7,186 nucleotides of DNA from the NCBI GenBank assembly GCA_030638845.1, contig DAOWDW010000082.1:1-7186 (forward strand), in the 5' to 3' direction. Made by a program: the position numbers and the translations under genes. The stretch is from Candidatus Peregrinibacteria bacterium (GTDB lineage Bacteria > Patescibacteriota > Gracilibacteria > Peribacterales > Peribacteraceae). Below the pieces are notes generated by a model that was not told where the DNA came from, ran no database searches, and worked only from the letters and a program-made list of their open reading frames with translations. Shown here one piece after another: positions 1 to 5,195 of this stretch (position 1 is its first letter; the number at the start of each line of letters is the position of its first letter).

Positions 1-350
1 ATTTATTTGAATCTCCAGGGACTTACAAAGTTTCTGTAAATGCACTTACAACTAGCGGGAAAACATTTAATGCAGAAAAAACAATTGTTGTTAGAGCTCC
101 TGTATTAAATGCATGTTTTACAACTAGTAGAACATCTGGAAAAGCTCCTCTTGGAGTTTCGTTTAATATGAGTTGTACAACAGGTACACCAACAGGTATC
201 CAGTGGGATTTTGGTGATGGGGTTAAATCTATTGAAAAAAGTCCTGTTCATGTTTTTGAGCGCCCTGGAAATTATGCTGTATTTCTTCGTTTACAAGACG
301 AACAAGGTACAACAAGTCAGGAAATTTTAACCATTACCGCAAATCCTTAA
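1..350 (+). CDS. PKD-domain surface protein, C-terminal part (5' end outside window)
   Basis: The reading frame is open from the left edge (first full codon at 3) to a TAA at 348-350, giving 115 visible residues. ATG 168 is internal, because coherent PKD sequence continues upstream of it. Two PKD (immunoglobulin-like beta-sandwich) repeats are visible. The end of one is marked by SPGTYKVSVNA and a closing TIVV strand. The second is nearly complete, with the hallmark WDFGDG, then SPVHVFERPGNYAVFLRLQD. PKD repeats are generally extracellular binding or spacer modules in secreted or surface-anchored proteins. The visible C-terminus has no membrane segment, LPxTG motif or SLH domain, so any anchor or catalytic domain must lie upstream. 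A tiny hydrophobic ORF starts 4 bases after the stop and may be co-translated. The domain call is secure; the overall function is unknown. Confidence 0.85.
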   Translation, partial: LFESPGTYKVSVNALTTSGKTFNAEKTIVVRAPVLNACFTTSRTSGKAPLGVSFNMSCTTGTPTGIQWDFGDGVKSIEKSPVHVFERPGNYAVFLRLQDEQGTTSQEILTITANP

Positions 351-354
351 CATT

Positions 355-447
355 ATGCAACAAAAAAAAGTTGTCCGAATAATCGCTTTAATTGGAATAA
401 TTGGCATTTCTCTAAGTGCATTATTACCAGTTCTAAGTGCATTCTAG
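355..447 (+). CDS. Small hydrophobic single-span peptide, 30 aa
   Basis: ATG at 355 to TAG at 445-447 encodes 30 residues. A short basic start (MQQKKVVR) is followed by a continuous apolar stretch, IIALIGIIGISLSALLPVL, ending SAF. This looks like one transmembrane helix with positive-inside topology, or an uncleaved signal-like peptide. The start lies 4 bases after the PKD gene stop on the same strand, which suggests a shared transcript and possible reinitiation; no Shine-Dalgarno sequence is visible. I do not recognise a named family. In its favour are the charge-then-hydrophobic organisation and tight spacing. Against it is the length: a 30-codon ORF can occur by chance, and AT-rich DNA readily encodes hydrophobic residues. 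A membrane accessory peptide for the upstream surface protein is possible but unproven. Confidence 0.5.
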   Translation: MQQKKVVRIIALIGIIGISLSALLPVLSAF

Positions 448-464
448 GTGGGTAGGTGAGTAGG
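447..464 (+). other. Isolated G-rich tract with four G-runs
   Basis: G-runs lie at 447-448, 450-452, 455-456 and 463-464, starting in the last base of the small ORF's stop codon. The surrounding sequence is strongly AT-rich, so the clustering stands out. Four runs of at least two G could form a two-layer quadruplex in the plus-strand RNA or DNA. The tract lies between convergent transcription units, where no clear hairpin terminator is visible. Function is unproven and it could be chance. Confidence 0.3.
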
Positions 465-512
465 AAACAGACAGATATGTACAATAGTTTGTTTTACATG
501 CTTACTTTACTA

Positions 513-1508
513 CTAGCCTACATGCCTAAATTCTTTGAAGGCATCATCATTTTTCTCTTTTGAAAGAAAGTAGCCAGCTGCTGCAATCATTGCTCCATTG
601 TCTGTACAGTAAGATATTTCTTCGGGGAAAAGAATATTTAAACTAGGTAATCTTTTCTTAAGCATGCTTCTTAGTCTGTTATTCGCAGAAACACCTCCAA
701 CTAAGTGTAATTCTTGTATTTCTGGATAATTTTTTGATGCCTTTTTAACTCTATCGCATAAGTGATTACAAAGTGCATATTCATATGAAGCAGATATATT
801 TCTTTTTTCATCGCTATTTAATTTATTATCTTTGTCTCTTAATACATATTTTAGTGAGGTTTTAAGACCAGAAAAGCTCCAGTCGTATCCGTTCTCTCCT
901 TTAAGTGGTAGCGGAAATTTAACATAAAATTCGTCTCCACATTCAGCCTCTTTGCTTATAGATGGTCCTCCTGGATAGGGTAGACCAAGCATTGCAGCTC
1001 CTTTATCAAATGCTTCTCCTGCCGCATCATCTCTTGTTTGACCTAGTAATTCTCCATTTGAATGAGATTTCCTTATCCAAAGCTCTGTATGACCACCAGA
1101 AACAGACAAAGTAAATGCTGGAAAAGTAGGATTTTCAGCTTTATCTAGCCAAACAGAAGATAAGTGACCAAGAGTATGAGGAATGCCAATTAAGGGCTTT
1201 CTCCAAAGCATAGCTAGTGTTCTTGCAGACATTACTCCAACTAGTAATGATCCAAGCAAACCAGACCCTTTTGTTACAGCAATTGCATCTATTTCATCTT
1301 TTGATATATTGGCTTGTTTTAACGCTAAATGTAGCATAGGAAGCATGCATTCTACTTGTGCTCGTGCAGCTTTCTCTGGTATTACACCTCCTATTTCAGA
1401 AAATGTGTTTTTAGAACTACTTATAGCATTTGCTAGTACATTTGTGCCATTTTGTACTATTCCAACAGCTGTTTCATCACATGATGTCTCTATTCCAAGT
1501 ATTATCAT
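513..1508 (-). CDS. tsaD: TsaD, tRNA N6-threonylcarbamoyltransferase catalytic subunit
   Basis: TsaD (Kae1/Gcp/YgjD family) transfers the threonylcarbamoyl group from TC-AMP to A37 of ANN-decoding tRNAs, giving t6A, in the cytoplasm; in bacteria it usually works with TsaB and TsaE. The 331-residue product is full length for the family. It has the N-terminal ASKHA-fold motif GIETSCDETAVGIV (5-18), metal-binding histidines in HTLGH (H111, H115), SVSGGHTEL (135-143), the RDDAAGEAFDKGAAMLGLPYPGGP block (159-182), FSGLKT (212-217), LVGGVSANNRLR (269-280) and the third metal ligand D303 in CTDNGAMIAAAGY. No key residue is missing. The ATG at 1506-1508 places the N-terminal motif correctly. The stop is TAG at 513-515. 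It is divergent from the sortase gene (221-bp gap) and convergent with the PKD gene; tsaB, tsaC and tsaE are not in the window. No Shine-Dalgarno sequence precedes the start. Confidence 0.97.
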   Translation of the reverse strand: MIILGIETSCDETAVGIVQNGTNVLANAISSSKNTFSEIGGVIPEKAARAQVECMLPMLHLALKQANISKDEIDAIAVTKGSGLLGSLLVGVMSARTLAMLWRKPLIGIPHTLGHLSSVWLDKAENPTFPAFTLSVSGGHTELWIRKSHSNGELLGQTRDDAAGEAFDKGAAMLGLPYPGGPSISKEAECGDEFYVKFPLPLKGENGYDWSFSGLKTSLKYVLRDKDNKLNSDEKRNISASYEYALCNHLCDRVKKASKNYPEIQELHLVGGVSANNRLRSMLKKRLPSLNILFPEEISYCTDNGAMIAAAGYFLSKEKNDDAFKEFRHVG

Positions 1509-1514
1509 GCAACT

Positions 1515-1520
1515 AGTTTA
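1515..1520 (-). promoter_or_regulatory. Possible -10 element for tsaD
   Basis: On the minus strand, TAAACT (4 of 6 matches to TATAAT) ends 6 bases before the tsaD ATG, which would make the transcript start at the start codon. No good -35 box lies at the right distance. The assignment rests mainly on the spacing shared with better-supported promoters in this window, so it is weak. Confidence 0.25.
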
Positions 1521-1655
1521 GTATTAAATTGATTTGTTATATACAAAAATTTAAAACTAGTTTTGTAACTTAAAATACCTTCAATTGGACGGTGATATTA
1601 AAATTTATAAAAAACAGATTGATTATTTTATATAAATGATTAAAAACATAGTATT

Positions 1656-1673
1656 TTCGCTTAAACAAGCGAA
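1656..1673. promoter_or_regulatory. Inverted repeat upstream of sortase promoter (possible operator)
   Basis: TTCGCTT and AAGCGAA form perfect 7-bp arms around the 4-base spacer AAAC. The repeat lies in the 221-bp divergent region between tsaD and the sortase gene, centred about 65 bp upstream of the predicted sortase transcription start. It sits where neither gene's transcript should end, so a protein-binding dyad is more plausible than a terminator. No cognate regulator is visible. Confidence 0.35.
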
Positions 1674-1693
1674 TAACACTAAATTTAACGTCA

Positions 1694-1722
1694 TAGACAG
1701 ACTATGTAATAAATGGTATAAT
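1694..1722 (+). promoter_or_regulatory. Sortase promoter: -35 TAGACA, extended -10 TATAAT
   Basis: TAGACA (1694-1699, 5 of 6 matches to consensus) is separated by exactly 17 bp from a perfect TATAAT (1717-1722). TG at 1714-1715 provides an extended -10 element. Transcription should start about 7 bases after the -10, at 1729-1730, which is the A of the sortase ATG. The mRNA would therefore be leaderless. A 5-bp inverted repeat (CATAG 1692-1696, CTATG 1702-1706) overlaps the -35 and could be an operator. Confidence 0.75.
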
Positions 1723-1729
1723 ATAAATA

Positions 1730-2458
1730 ATGTTACAAACTCAAAAATTGGCAATTTTGGGGACATATGCAATGTTTGCAATCATTGTTTCTGTCATCTT
1801 CTGGACAAATACTCTAGAAAGTTATTTGGAAAACCATAATGACAATTGGGTAGTTTTTGACGAAAAGCTAGAACAAAATATTTCTAGCTTTTTACATGCA
1901 GCTGCATTTAAGTATGACTTAGAAGAAAATATAGATAATTCCATTAATGAAATCTTCCAACCAGAACTAGATAAATGGTCTATTAAACATAAATATAATC
2001 TTTCTATTCCTTCAATAAATGTAGATGTACCTGTAAATATGCCATCAATGAAATATTGGTCTAATAGGCAGTGGAACCTTTTAGAAAAGCAGATGCAAAT
2101 TGGACTTTTATACGGAGCAGTTGCATATCCTCATTCAAGTGAACCAGGTGGAAACGGTTCTTTAATTGTTGCTGGTCATAGTAGTCCTCCAAATGAAAGA
2201 GCTTCTGAAAGTGAATTTGCTGACGTATTTGAAAAACTTCCAAATTTAGGAGTGGGTAATCACATTAAAATTACTCAGAATGGTAAAGAATATTTGTATA
2301 AGGTAATTAGTTCTAAAGTTGTGCCACCTTCAGATACTTCAATTTTAGCTCAGCAGGATGAAGACGATATTATTACTTTAATTACCTGTTTTCCTGTTGG
2401 TACAACAAGGGATAGATTTGTTGTAACTGCTAAATTATCCAATATAACTGAGAATTAA
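1730..2458 (+). CDS. Sortase, membrane-anchored transpeptidase
   Basis: Sortases cleave a C-terminal sorting motif in secreted proteins and join the new C-terminus to a cell-surface nucleophile. The 242-residue protein has an N-terminal membrane segment (about 7-25, LAILGTYAMFAIIVSVIFW) and an extracytoplasmic domain. The barrel start is marked by LSIPSINVDVPV (91-102). The catalytic triad is visible: H150 in SLIVAGHSS, C220 in TLITCFPVGTT and R229 in RDRFVV. The TLxTCxPxGT signature resembles class D/E-type sortases more than SrtA or SrtB, but class is uncertain. About 65 residues between the membrane segment and the barrel form a predicted stalk rich in acidic residues. The ATG at 1730 sits 7 bp after a near-consensus promoter. 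lgt follows on the same strand 69 bp later with its own promoter signal. No LPxTG-type substrate is encoded in the window, so this looks like an orphan sortase acting on proteins encoded elsewhere. Confidence 0.93.
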   Translation: MLQTQKLAILGTYAMFAIIVSVIFWTNTLESYLENHNDNWVVFDEKLEQNISSFLHAAAFKYDLEENIDNSINEIFQPELDKWSIKHKYNLSIPSINVDVPVNMPSMKYWSNRQWNLLEKQMQIGLLYGAVAYPHSSEPGGNGSLIVAGHSSPPNERASESEFADVFEKLPNLGVGNHIKITQNGKEYLYKVISSKVVPPSDTSILAQQDEDDIITLITCFPVGTTRDRFVVTAKLSNITEN

Positions 2459-2477
2459 GAAAAATATTTTTAATTCT
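2451..2477 (+). terminator. AT-only hairpin overlapping the sortase stop codon
   Basis: AGAATTAA (2451-2458) is complementary to TTAATTCT (2470-2477), and the inner bases extend the pairing through a G-U and two A-U pairs to leave a 5-base loop. The left arm includes the sortase TAA. Thymine-rich sequence follows at 2484-2499. It could attenuate transcription before the separate lgt promoter, but an almost all A-U stem is weak and may reflect base composition. Confidence 0.25.
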
Positions 2478-2490
2478 AAACTATTAATTT

Positions 2491-2519
2491 TTCACTTTTA
2501 ACATCTCTCTGCGTATAGT
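2491..2519 (+). promoter_or_regulatory. lgt promoter: -35 TTCACT, -10 TATAGT
   Basis: TTCACT (2491-2496, 4 of 6 matches) and TATAGT (2514-2519, 5 of 6) are 17 bp apart. Eight bases separate the -10 from the lgt ATG, so the predicted transcription start is within about two bases of the start codon. No Shine-Dalgarno sequence lies upstream of the ATG. This suggests a leaderless lgt transcript independent of the sortase. Confidence 0.55.
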
Positions 2520-2527
2520 ATCTACAA

Positions 2528-3310
2528 ATGATTAATTTCTTTCCATCCCGTCAGGTTGCACTATCTATATATCACTTAGATATTCATTGGTATGGACTTT
2601 TATATTTATTAGCATTTCTAATAGCTTATTTTTCTCTTCCAATTCTTAACAGATGGAGAAAAACAAAACTAAAGCATGAAGACTTTGCAAGCATACTAAC
2701 ATGGAGTGTTTTTGGAGTATTAATTGGGGGAAGATTAGGGTTCGTATTTCTATACGAACCTGTTTATTTTTCTCAACATCCATTAGATATTTTTAAAGTT
2801 TGGGAAGGAGGAATGTCTTCACATGGAGGCTTTGCAGGTGTAGTAATTTTAATATCTTTTGTGCTTTGGCAAAGAAATTTTTCAATTCTGCGAGTTGCAG
2901 ACATTGTAGTTATTCCAGCAGCAATTGGACTTGCCTTAGGACGTCTTGGAAATTTAATAAATCAAGAACTTTATGGAACAGTTTCAACGTTGCCATGGGC
3001 TATGGAATTTTCCACTGCAGAGGGTCTGCGACATCCATTGCAGATATATGGAATAATTAAAGATTTAAGTATTGCTATGATTTGTTATTACTATTTAAGA
3101 AGAAAACCATTTGTTCCAGGAAGAACATTTGCATTATTTTTAATTTTGTATGGGACATTAAGATTCTTGCTTGAATATATTAGAGACCAACAACATTCTC
3201 TATTTGATATAGGATTTATTATTTTAACTAGAGGACAAGTTTATACATTACCAATATTATTCTTTGGCCTGTTTCTTTGGTGGAAGAGGAAAGACGCGTA
3301 TGAGAAATAA
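2528..3310 (+). CDS. lgt: Lgt, phosphatidylglycerol:prolipoprotein diacylglyceryl transferase
   Basis: Lgt is the first enzyme of bacterial lipoprotein maturation; it moves diacylglycerol from phosphatidylglycerol to the lipobox cysteine of prolipoproteins in the cytoplasmic membrane. The 260-residue polytopic protein shows about seven hydrophobic segments. Family motifs are present: WYGLLYLLAF (21-30), GGRLGFVF (67-74), SSHGGFAGV (97-105) with conserved H99, the signature GRLGNLINQELYG (138-150) with R139 and E148, HPLQIYG (169-175), and YGTLRFLLEYIR (208-219), whose Y208 and R212 correspond to the essential Tyr and Arg of E. coli Lgt. The RGQVYTLP segment (235-242) is also typical. Length is normal and no key residue is missing. 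The ATG at 2528 fits the usual N-terminus and lies 8 bp after a promoter. It is convergent with the Mur ligase gene, with a hairpin between. Its presence implies lipoproteins elsewhere in the genome; lspA is not here. Confidence 0.96.
   Translation: MINFFPSRQVALSIYHLDIHWYGLLYLLAFLIAYFSLPILNRWRKTKLKHEDFASILTWSVFGVLIGGRLGFVFLYEPVYFSQHPLDIFKVWEGGMSSHGGFAGVVILISFVLWQRNFSILRVADIVVIPAAIGLALGRLGNLINQELYGTVSTLPWAMEFSTAEGLRHPLQIYGIIKDLSIAMICYYYLRRKPFVPGRTFALFLILYGTLRFLLEYIRDQQHSLFDIGFIILTRGQVYTLPILFFGLFLWWKRKDAYEK
2739..2760 (+). repeat. Intragenic terminator-like hairpin in lgt
   Basis: GGTTCGTAT (2739-2747) and ATACGAACC (2752-2760) form a perfect 9-bp stem with the 4-base loop TTCT. The T-rich run TGTTTATTTTTCT follows immediately (2761-2773), as in an intrinsic terminator. 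It lies inside the codons for residues 71-78 of Lgt, just after conserved R69. The structure is clear; a regulatory role is speculative. Confidence 0.4.
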
Positions 3311-3325
3311 AATAAATAAAGTAAA

Positions 3326-3345
3326 CCTGCCTGCTGGCAGGCAGG
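3326..3345. terminator. GC-rich hairpin terminator between lgt and the Mur ligase gene
   Basis: CCTGCCTG and CAGGCAGG form an 8-bp stem with loop CTGG. It is an island of very high GC in AT-rich DNA, lying 15 bp after the lgt stop and 23 bp beyond the Mur ligase stop on the other strand. On the minus strand the hairpin is followed at once by a T-rich run (TTTACTTTATTTATTTT), a good terminator for the Mur ligase transcript. On the plus strand the T-rich stretch comes later. Flanking A-rich (3309-3319) and T-rich (3361-3371) segments can pair to extend the stem, so it may serve both directions. It could also be a dispersed palindromic repeat used as a terminator. Confidence 0.7.
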
Positions 3346-3368
3346 TGCTAAAATGACTATTATTTATT

Positions 3369-4646
3369 TTATTTCATTTTTTTAAGAATTGCTCTAGCAA
3401 TTTTCCGTTCGTCCCATTCCACATTCCCTTCTAATTTACTCATATAATTAAATGGTCCCATCCCACACAGTACAACAGCATCACCCTCTTTTGCTGTATT
3501 AAATAAAAACTCTATTGCCTCTTTTCTGTCAAATATCTTATGTGCTTCACATATATCTTTGTCTATGGCATTCCATACTTCTTCTAATACACTATGTGGA
3601 TTTTCGCCATATGTTTCATCTTCTGTTGCAACAACAACATCTGCAAGTTTACTGCAAATTCTTCCTATTTCTGGTCTTTTCTCTTTCATTCTATTCCCAC
3701 AAGAACTACACATAACTAGTACTCTTCCTTTATTTTTTGTCATCTCATTAAGAGAAAATAAAACATTTTCATAACTTTTTGCTGAAACTGCAAAATCTAC
3801 AAAAACAGAAAAGTCTTGCCCTTCATCTATACGTTCCATTCTTCCAGGGATTCCAGGGAAATTTTTTAATGATTCAATTGCGGATAGGCTATTAACATTA
3901 CATGCAATAGCACAAGAGGTTGCACAAAGTGCATTTTTTACATTAAAAAGCCCAGCAATTGGAAGTGAAAGTTTACAACTTAATTTATTAGGTAAATATA
4001 TATCAGCCTTACATCCATTTTTAGTTACTTCTATATTTTTTGAATAAACGTCACATTCTTTTCCAGAGGGTGAATATATCATTGAAGAATTTGTTTTGAT
4101 TGACGAATAATATTCATAAGAAGCATCATCTATATTTAATACTTTTGTTCCTTTGTTTCTTAACATAGAAAAGATAATACTTTTATCTTTTAAATACTGC
4201 TTGGTAGAACCATGATAGTCTAAATGTTCTGAAGTTACATTTGTAATAGCTGCAATACTTGGGAATGTAAATTTTGTTCTTCCTTGTACAAGGCCATGAG
4301 ATGACATTTCTATAACTGCGTGTGTACATCCATTTTTTACTAGATTACGTAGAAATTTCTGAAGCGAAAACTGGCTAATAGATGTTAAGTGTGTGGAATT
4401 TTCTACTATTTCATCATTAATTTGAAAAAATGCTGTAGATGCCGCTCCTGTTTTTATTCCATTTTTATTAAGAATATGCGCAAGCATTCCAACTGCTGTA
4501 GTTTTACCATCTGTTCCAGTTATTCCTATAATAAATAATTTCCTTGCAGGAAATCCATAAATAAACGCAGCAATAAAAGCTTTAGAATAATGCCACCAAA
4601 GTCTTATTGGACTTTTGTTGCCGATGAATCTTTTTAATAATTCCAA
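3369..4646 (-). CDS. murE: Mur ligase, MurE-like, lacking the N-terminal UDP-binding domain
   Basis: Mur ligases add amino acids to UDP-MurNAc peptides using ATP; MurE adds the third residue in cytoplasmic peptidoglycan-precursor synthesis. The 425-residue product begins almost directly at the central ATPase domain: P-loop GITGTDGKTT (41-50), EMSSHG (113-118), NVTSEHLDYHG (136-146) and K155, aligning with the carbamylated lysine. The C-terminal ligase domain starts near IPGRMERI (266-273) and continues through CGNRMKEKRPEIGRI (316-330) to WDERKIARAIL (411-421). The roughly 90-residue N-terminal uridine-binding domain of standard MurE is absent. The usual DYAHTPD motif reads DFAVSAKS (284-291), and the DNPR amino-acid-recognition motif is replaced by EDETYGENP (342-350), so the substrate is uncertain. 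The start is TTG at 4644-4646, because an in-frame stop lies two codons upstream and the N-terminus fits. It begins 15 bp after the riboflavin-kinase gene stop, so the two are probably co-transcribed. Confidence 0.82.
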   Translation of the reverse strand: MELLKRFIGNKSPIRLWWHYSKAFIAAFIYGFPARKLFIIGITGTDGKTTAVGMLAHILNKNGIKTGAASTAFFQINDEIVENSTHLTSISQFSLQKFLRNLVKNGCTHAVIEMSSHGLVQGRTKFTFPSIAAITNVTSEHLDYHGSTKQYLKDKSIIFSMLRNKGTKVLNIDDASYEYYSSIKTNSSMIYSPSGKECDVYSKNIEVTKNGCKADIYLPNKLSCKLSLPIAGLFNVKNALCATSCAIACNVNSLSAIESLKNFPGIPGRMERIDEGQDFSVFVDFAVSAKSYENVLFSLNEMTKNKGRVLVMCSSCGNRMKEKRPEIGRICSKLADVVVATEDETYGENPHSVLEEVWNAIDKDICEAHKIFDRKEAIEFLFNTAKEGDAVVLCGMGPFNYMSKLEGNVEWDERKIARAILKKMK

Positions 4647-4661
4647 GATTTAAAAGAGTAA

Positions 4662-5048
4662 TTATTCTACTGCAAGTACAGCTTTGCATTCATCTATATC
4701 CTTTTCAATTTGATTATGCAATTCTTCGATTGATGGAAAATCTTGAATATTCCTAAGAAATTTAGATACATGTATTAAGGCAGATCCTGGTTTATGGTTT
4801 ACCTTAGTATCTATTAAATGAACTTCACAAGATCTAGACCCATCAAATACAATTCTTGGACCATAATGCATTGCACCCATGTATTCGGTTTCATCATCAT
4901 CTATTTTTACAGCACAAGCGAATATTCCCTCTTCAAGTTCTATTGGAACATCTGCAAGGCTAACGTTTATAGTAGGGAATCCTACTCTAGTTTCTCCTAT
5001 GCCTTTGCCAGGAATAACGGAAGCTTGAAATGAAATGGGTAATGTCAT
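4662..5048 (-). CDS. Stand-alone riboflavin kinase domain (RibF C-terminal type)
   Basis: Riboflavin kinase converts riboflavin and ATP to FMN. Bacterial RibF is normally about 300 residues, fusing an FMN adenylyltransferase domain to this kinase domain; here only the kinase domain is present, in 128 residues. It shows the glycine-rich start GKGIGETRVGFPTINV (14-29), containing the nucleotide/Mg-binding PTxN motif (P25, T26, N28), then EEGIFACAVKID (39-50), the flap-like MGAMHYGPR (57-65), and EVHLID (75-80), in which E75 matches the catalytic glutamate. The C-terminal helix region VSKFLRNIQDFPSIEELHNQIEKD fits the family. The ATG at 5046-5048 gives a complete domain. It is the first gene of a minus-strand pair with the Mur ligase, an unexpected functional pairing. 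If no adenylyltransferase is encoded elsewhere, FAD must be made by another enzyme or imported. No FMN riboswitch is evident in the 147-bp upstream region. A catalytically altered family member cannot be excluded. Confidence 0.85.
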   Translation of the reverse strand: MTLPISFQASVIPGKGIGETRVGFPTINVSLADVPIELEEGIFACAVKIDDDETEYMGAMHYGPRIVFDGSRSCEVHLIDTKVNHKPGSALIHVSKFLRNIQDFPSIEELHNQIEKDIDECKAVLAVE

Positions 5049-5059
5049 ATTTATAAGAA

Positions 5060-5080
5060 ATTATATAAAGGAATATTATA
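5060..5080 (-). promoter_or_regulatory. Candidate -10 elements upstream of the riboflavin-kinase/Mur ligase pair
   Basis: On the minus strand two perfect TATAAT hexamers occur, at 5065-5060 and 5080-5075. The nearer ends 11 bases before the ATG, implying a leader of about 4 bases. Neither has a good -35 box at 16-18 bp. The region is very AT-rich, so chance matches are likely. Confidence 0.3.
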
Positions 5081-5183
5081 GGAAATAAGATTATATTGCT
5101 TAATTAAATTAAATACTTTCTGATGAGTGTACATTAATAATTCAACTGATATCCTTTATCCTGTAATAATCTAAATTTCTTTC

Positions 5184-5189
5184 TATTAT
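5184..5189 (+). promoter_or_regulatory. Candidate -10 (TATTAT) for the SLH gene
   Basis: TATTAT (5 of 6 matches) ends 6 bases before the ATG of the SLH protein, so transcription would begin at the start codon. The hexamer at the -35 position (CTGTAA, 5161-5166, 17-bp spacer) matches consensus at only three positions. The spacing agrees with the sortase, lgt and tRNA promoters. Confidence 0.4.
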
Positions 5190-5195
5190 ATTATC

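Noticed and set aside
1183..1521. 112-codon plus-strand ORF antisense to tsaD
   Set aside because: It lies opposite highly conserved tsaD codons and shows no domain features of its own; it is an antisense shadow.
1511..1563. Repeated AACTAGTT sequence as paired operators
   Set aside because: CTAG-containing words occur throughout this window at about the frequency its base composition predicts, so two copies are weak evidence.
1636..1839. 67-codon plus-strand ORF starting upstream of the sortase
   Set aside because: It overlaps the sortase in another frame, spans the promoter and inverted repeat, and has no recognisable protein pattern.
3840..3865. Tandem 9-bp repeat TTCCAGGGA
   Set aside because: It encodes the conserved FPGIPGRM segment of the Mur ligase and is explained by the protein sequence.
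5049..5195. FMN riboswitch upstream of the riboflavin-kinase gene
   Set aside because: The 147-bp region is almost entirely AT and shows none of the conserved GC-rich helices of the RFN element.
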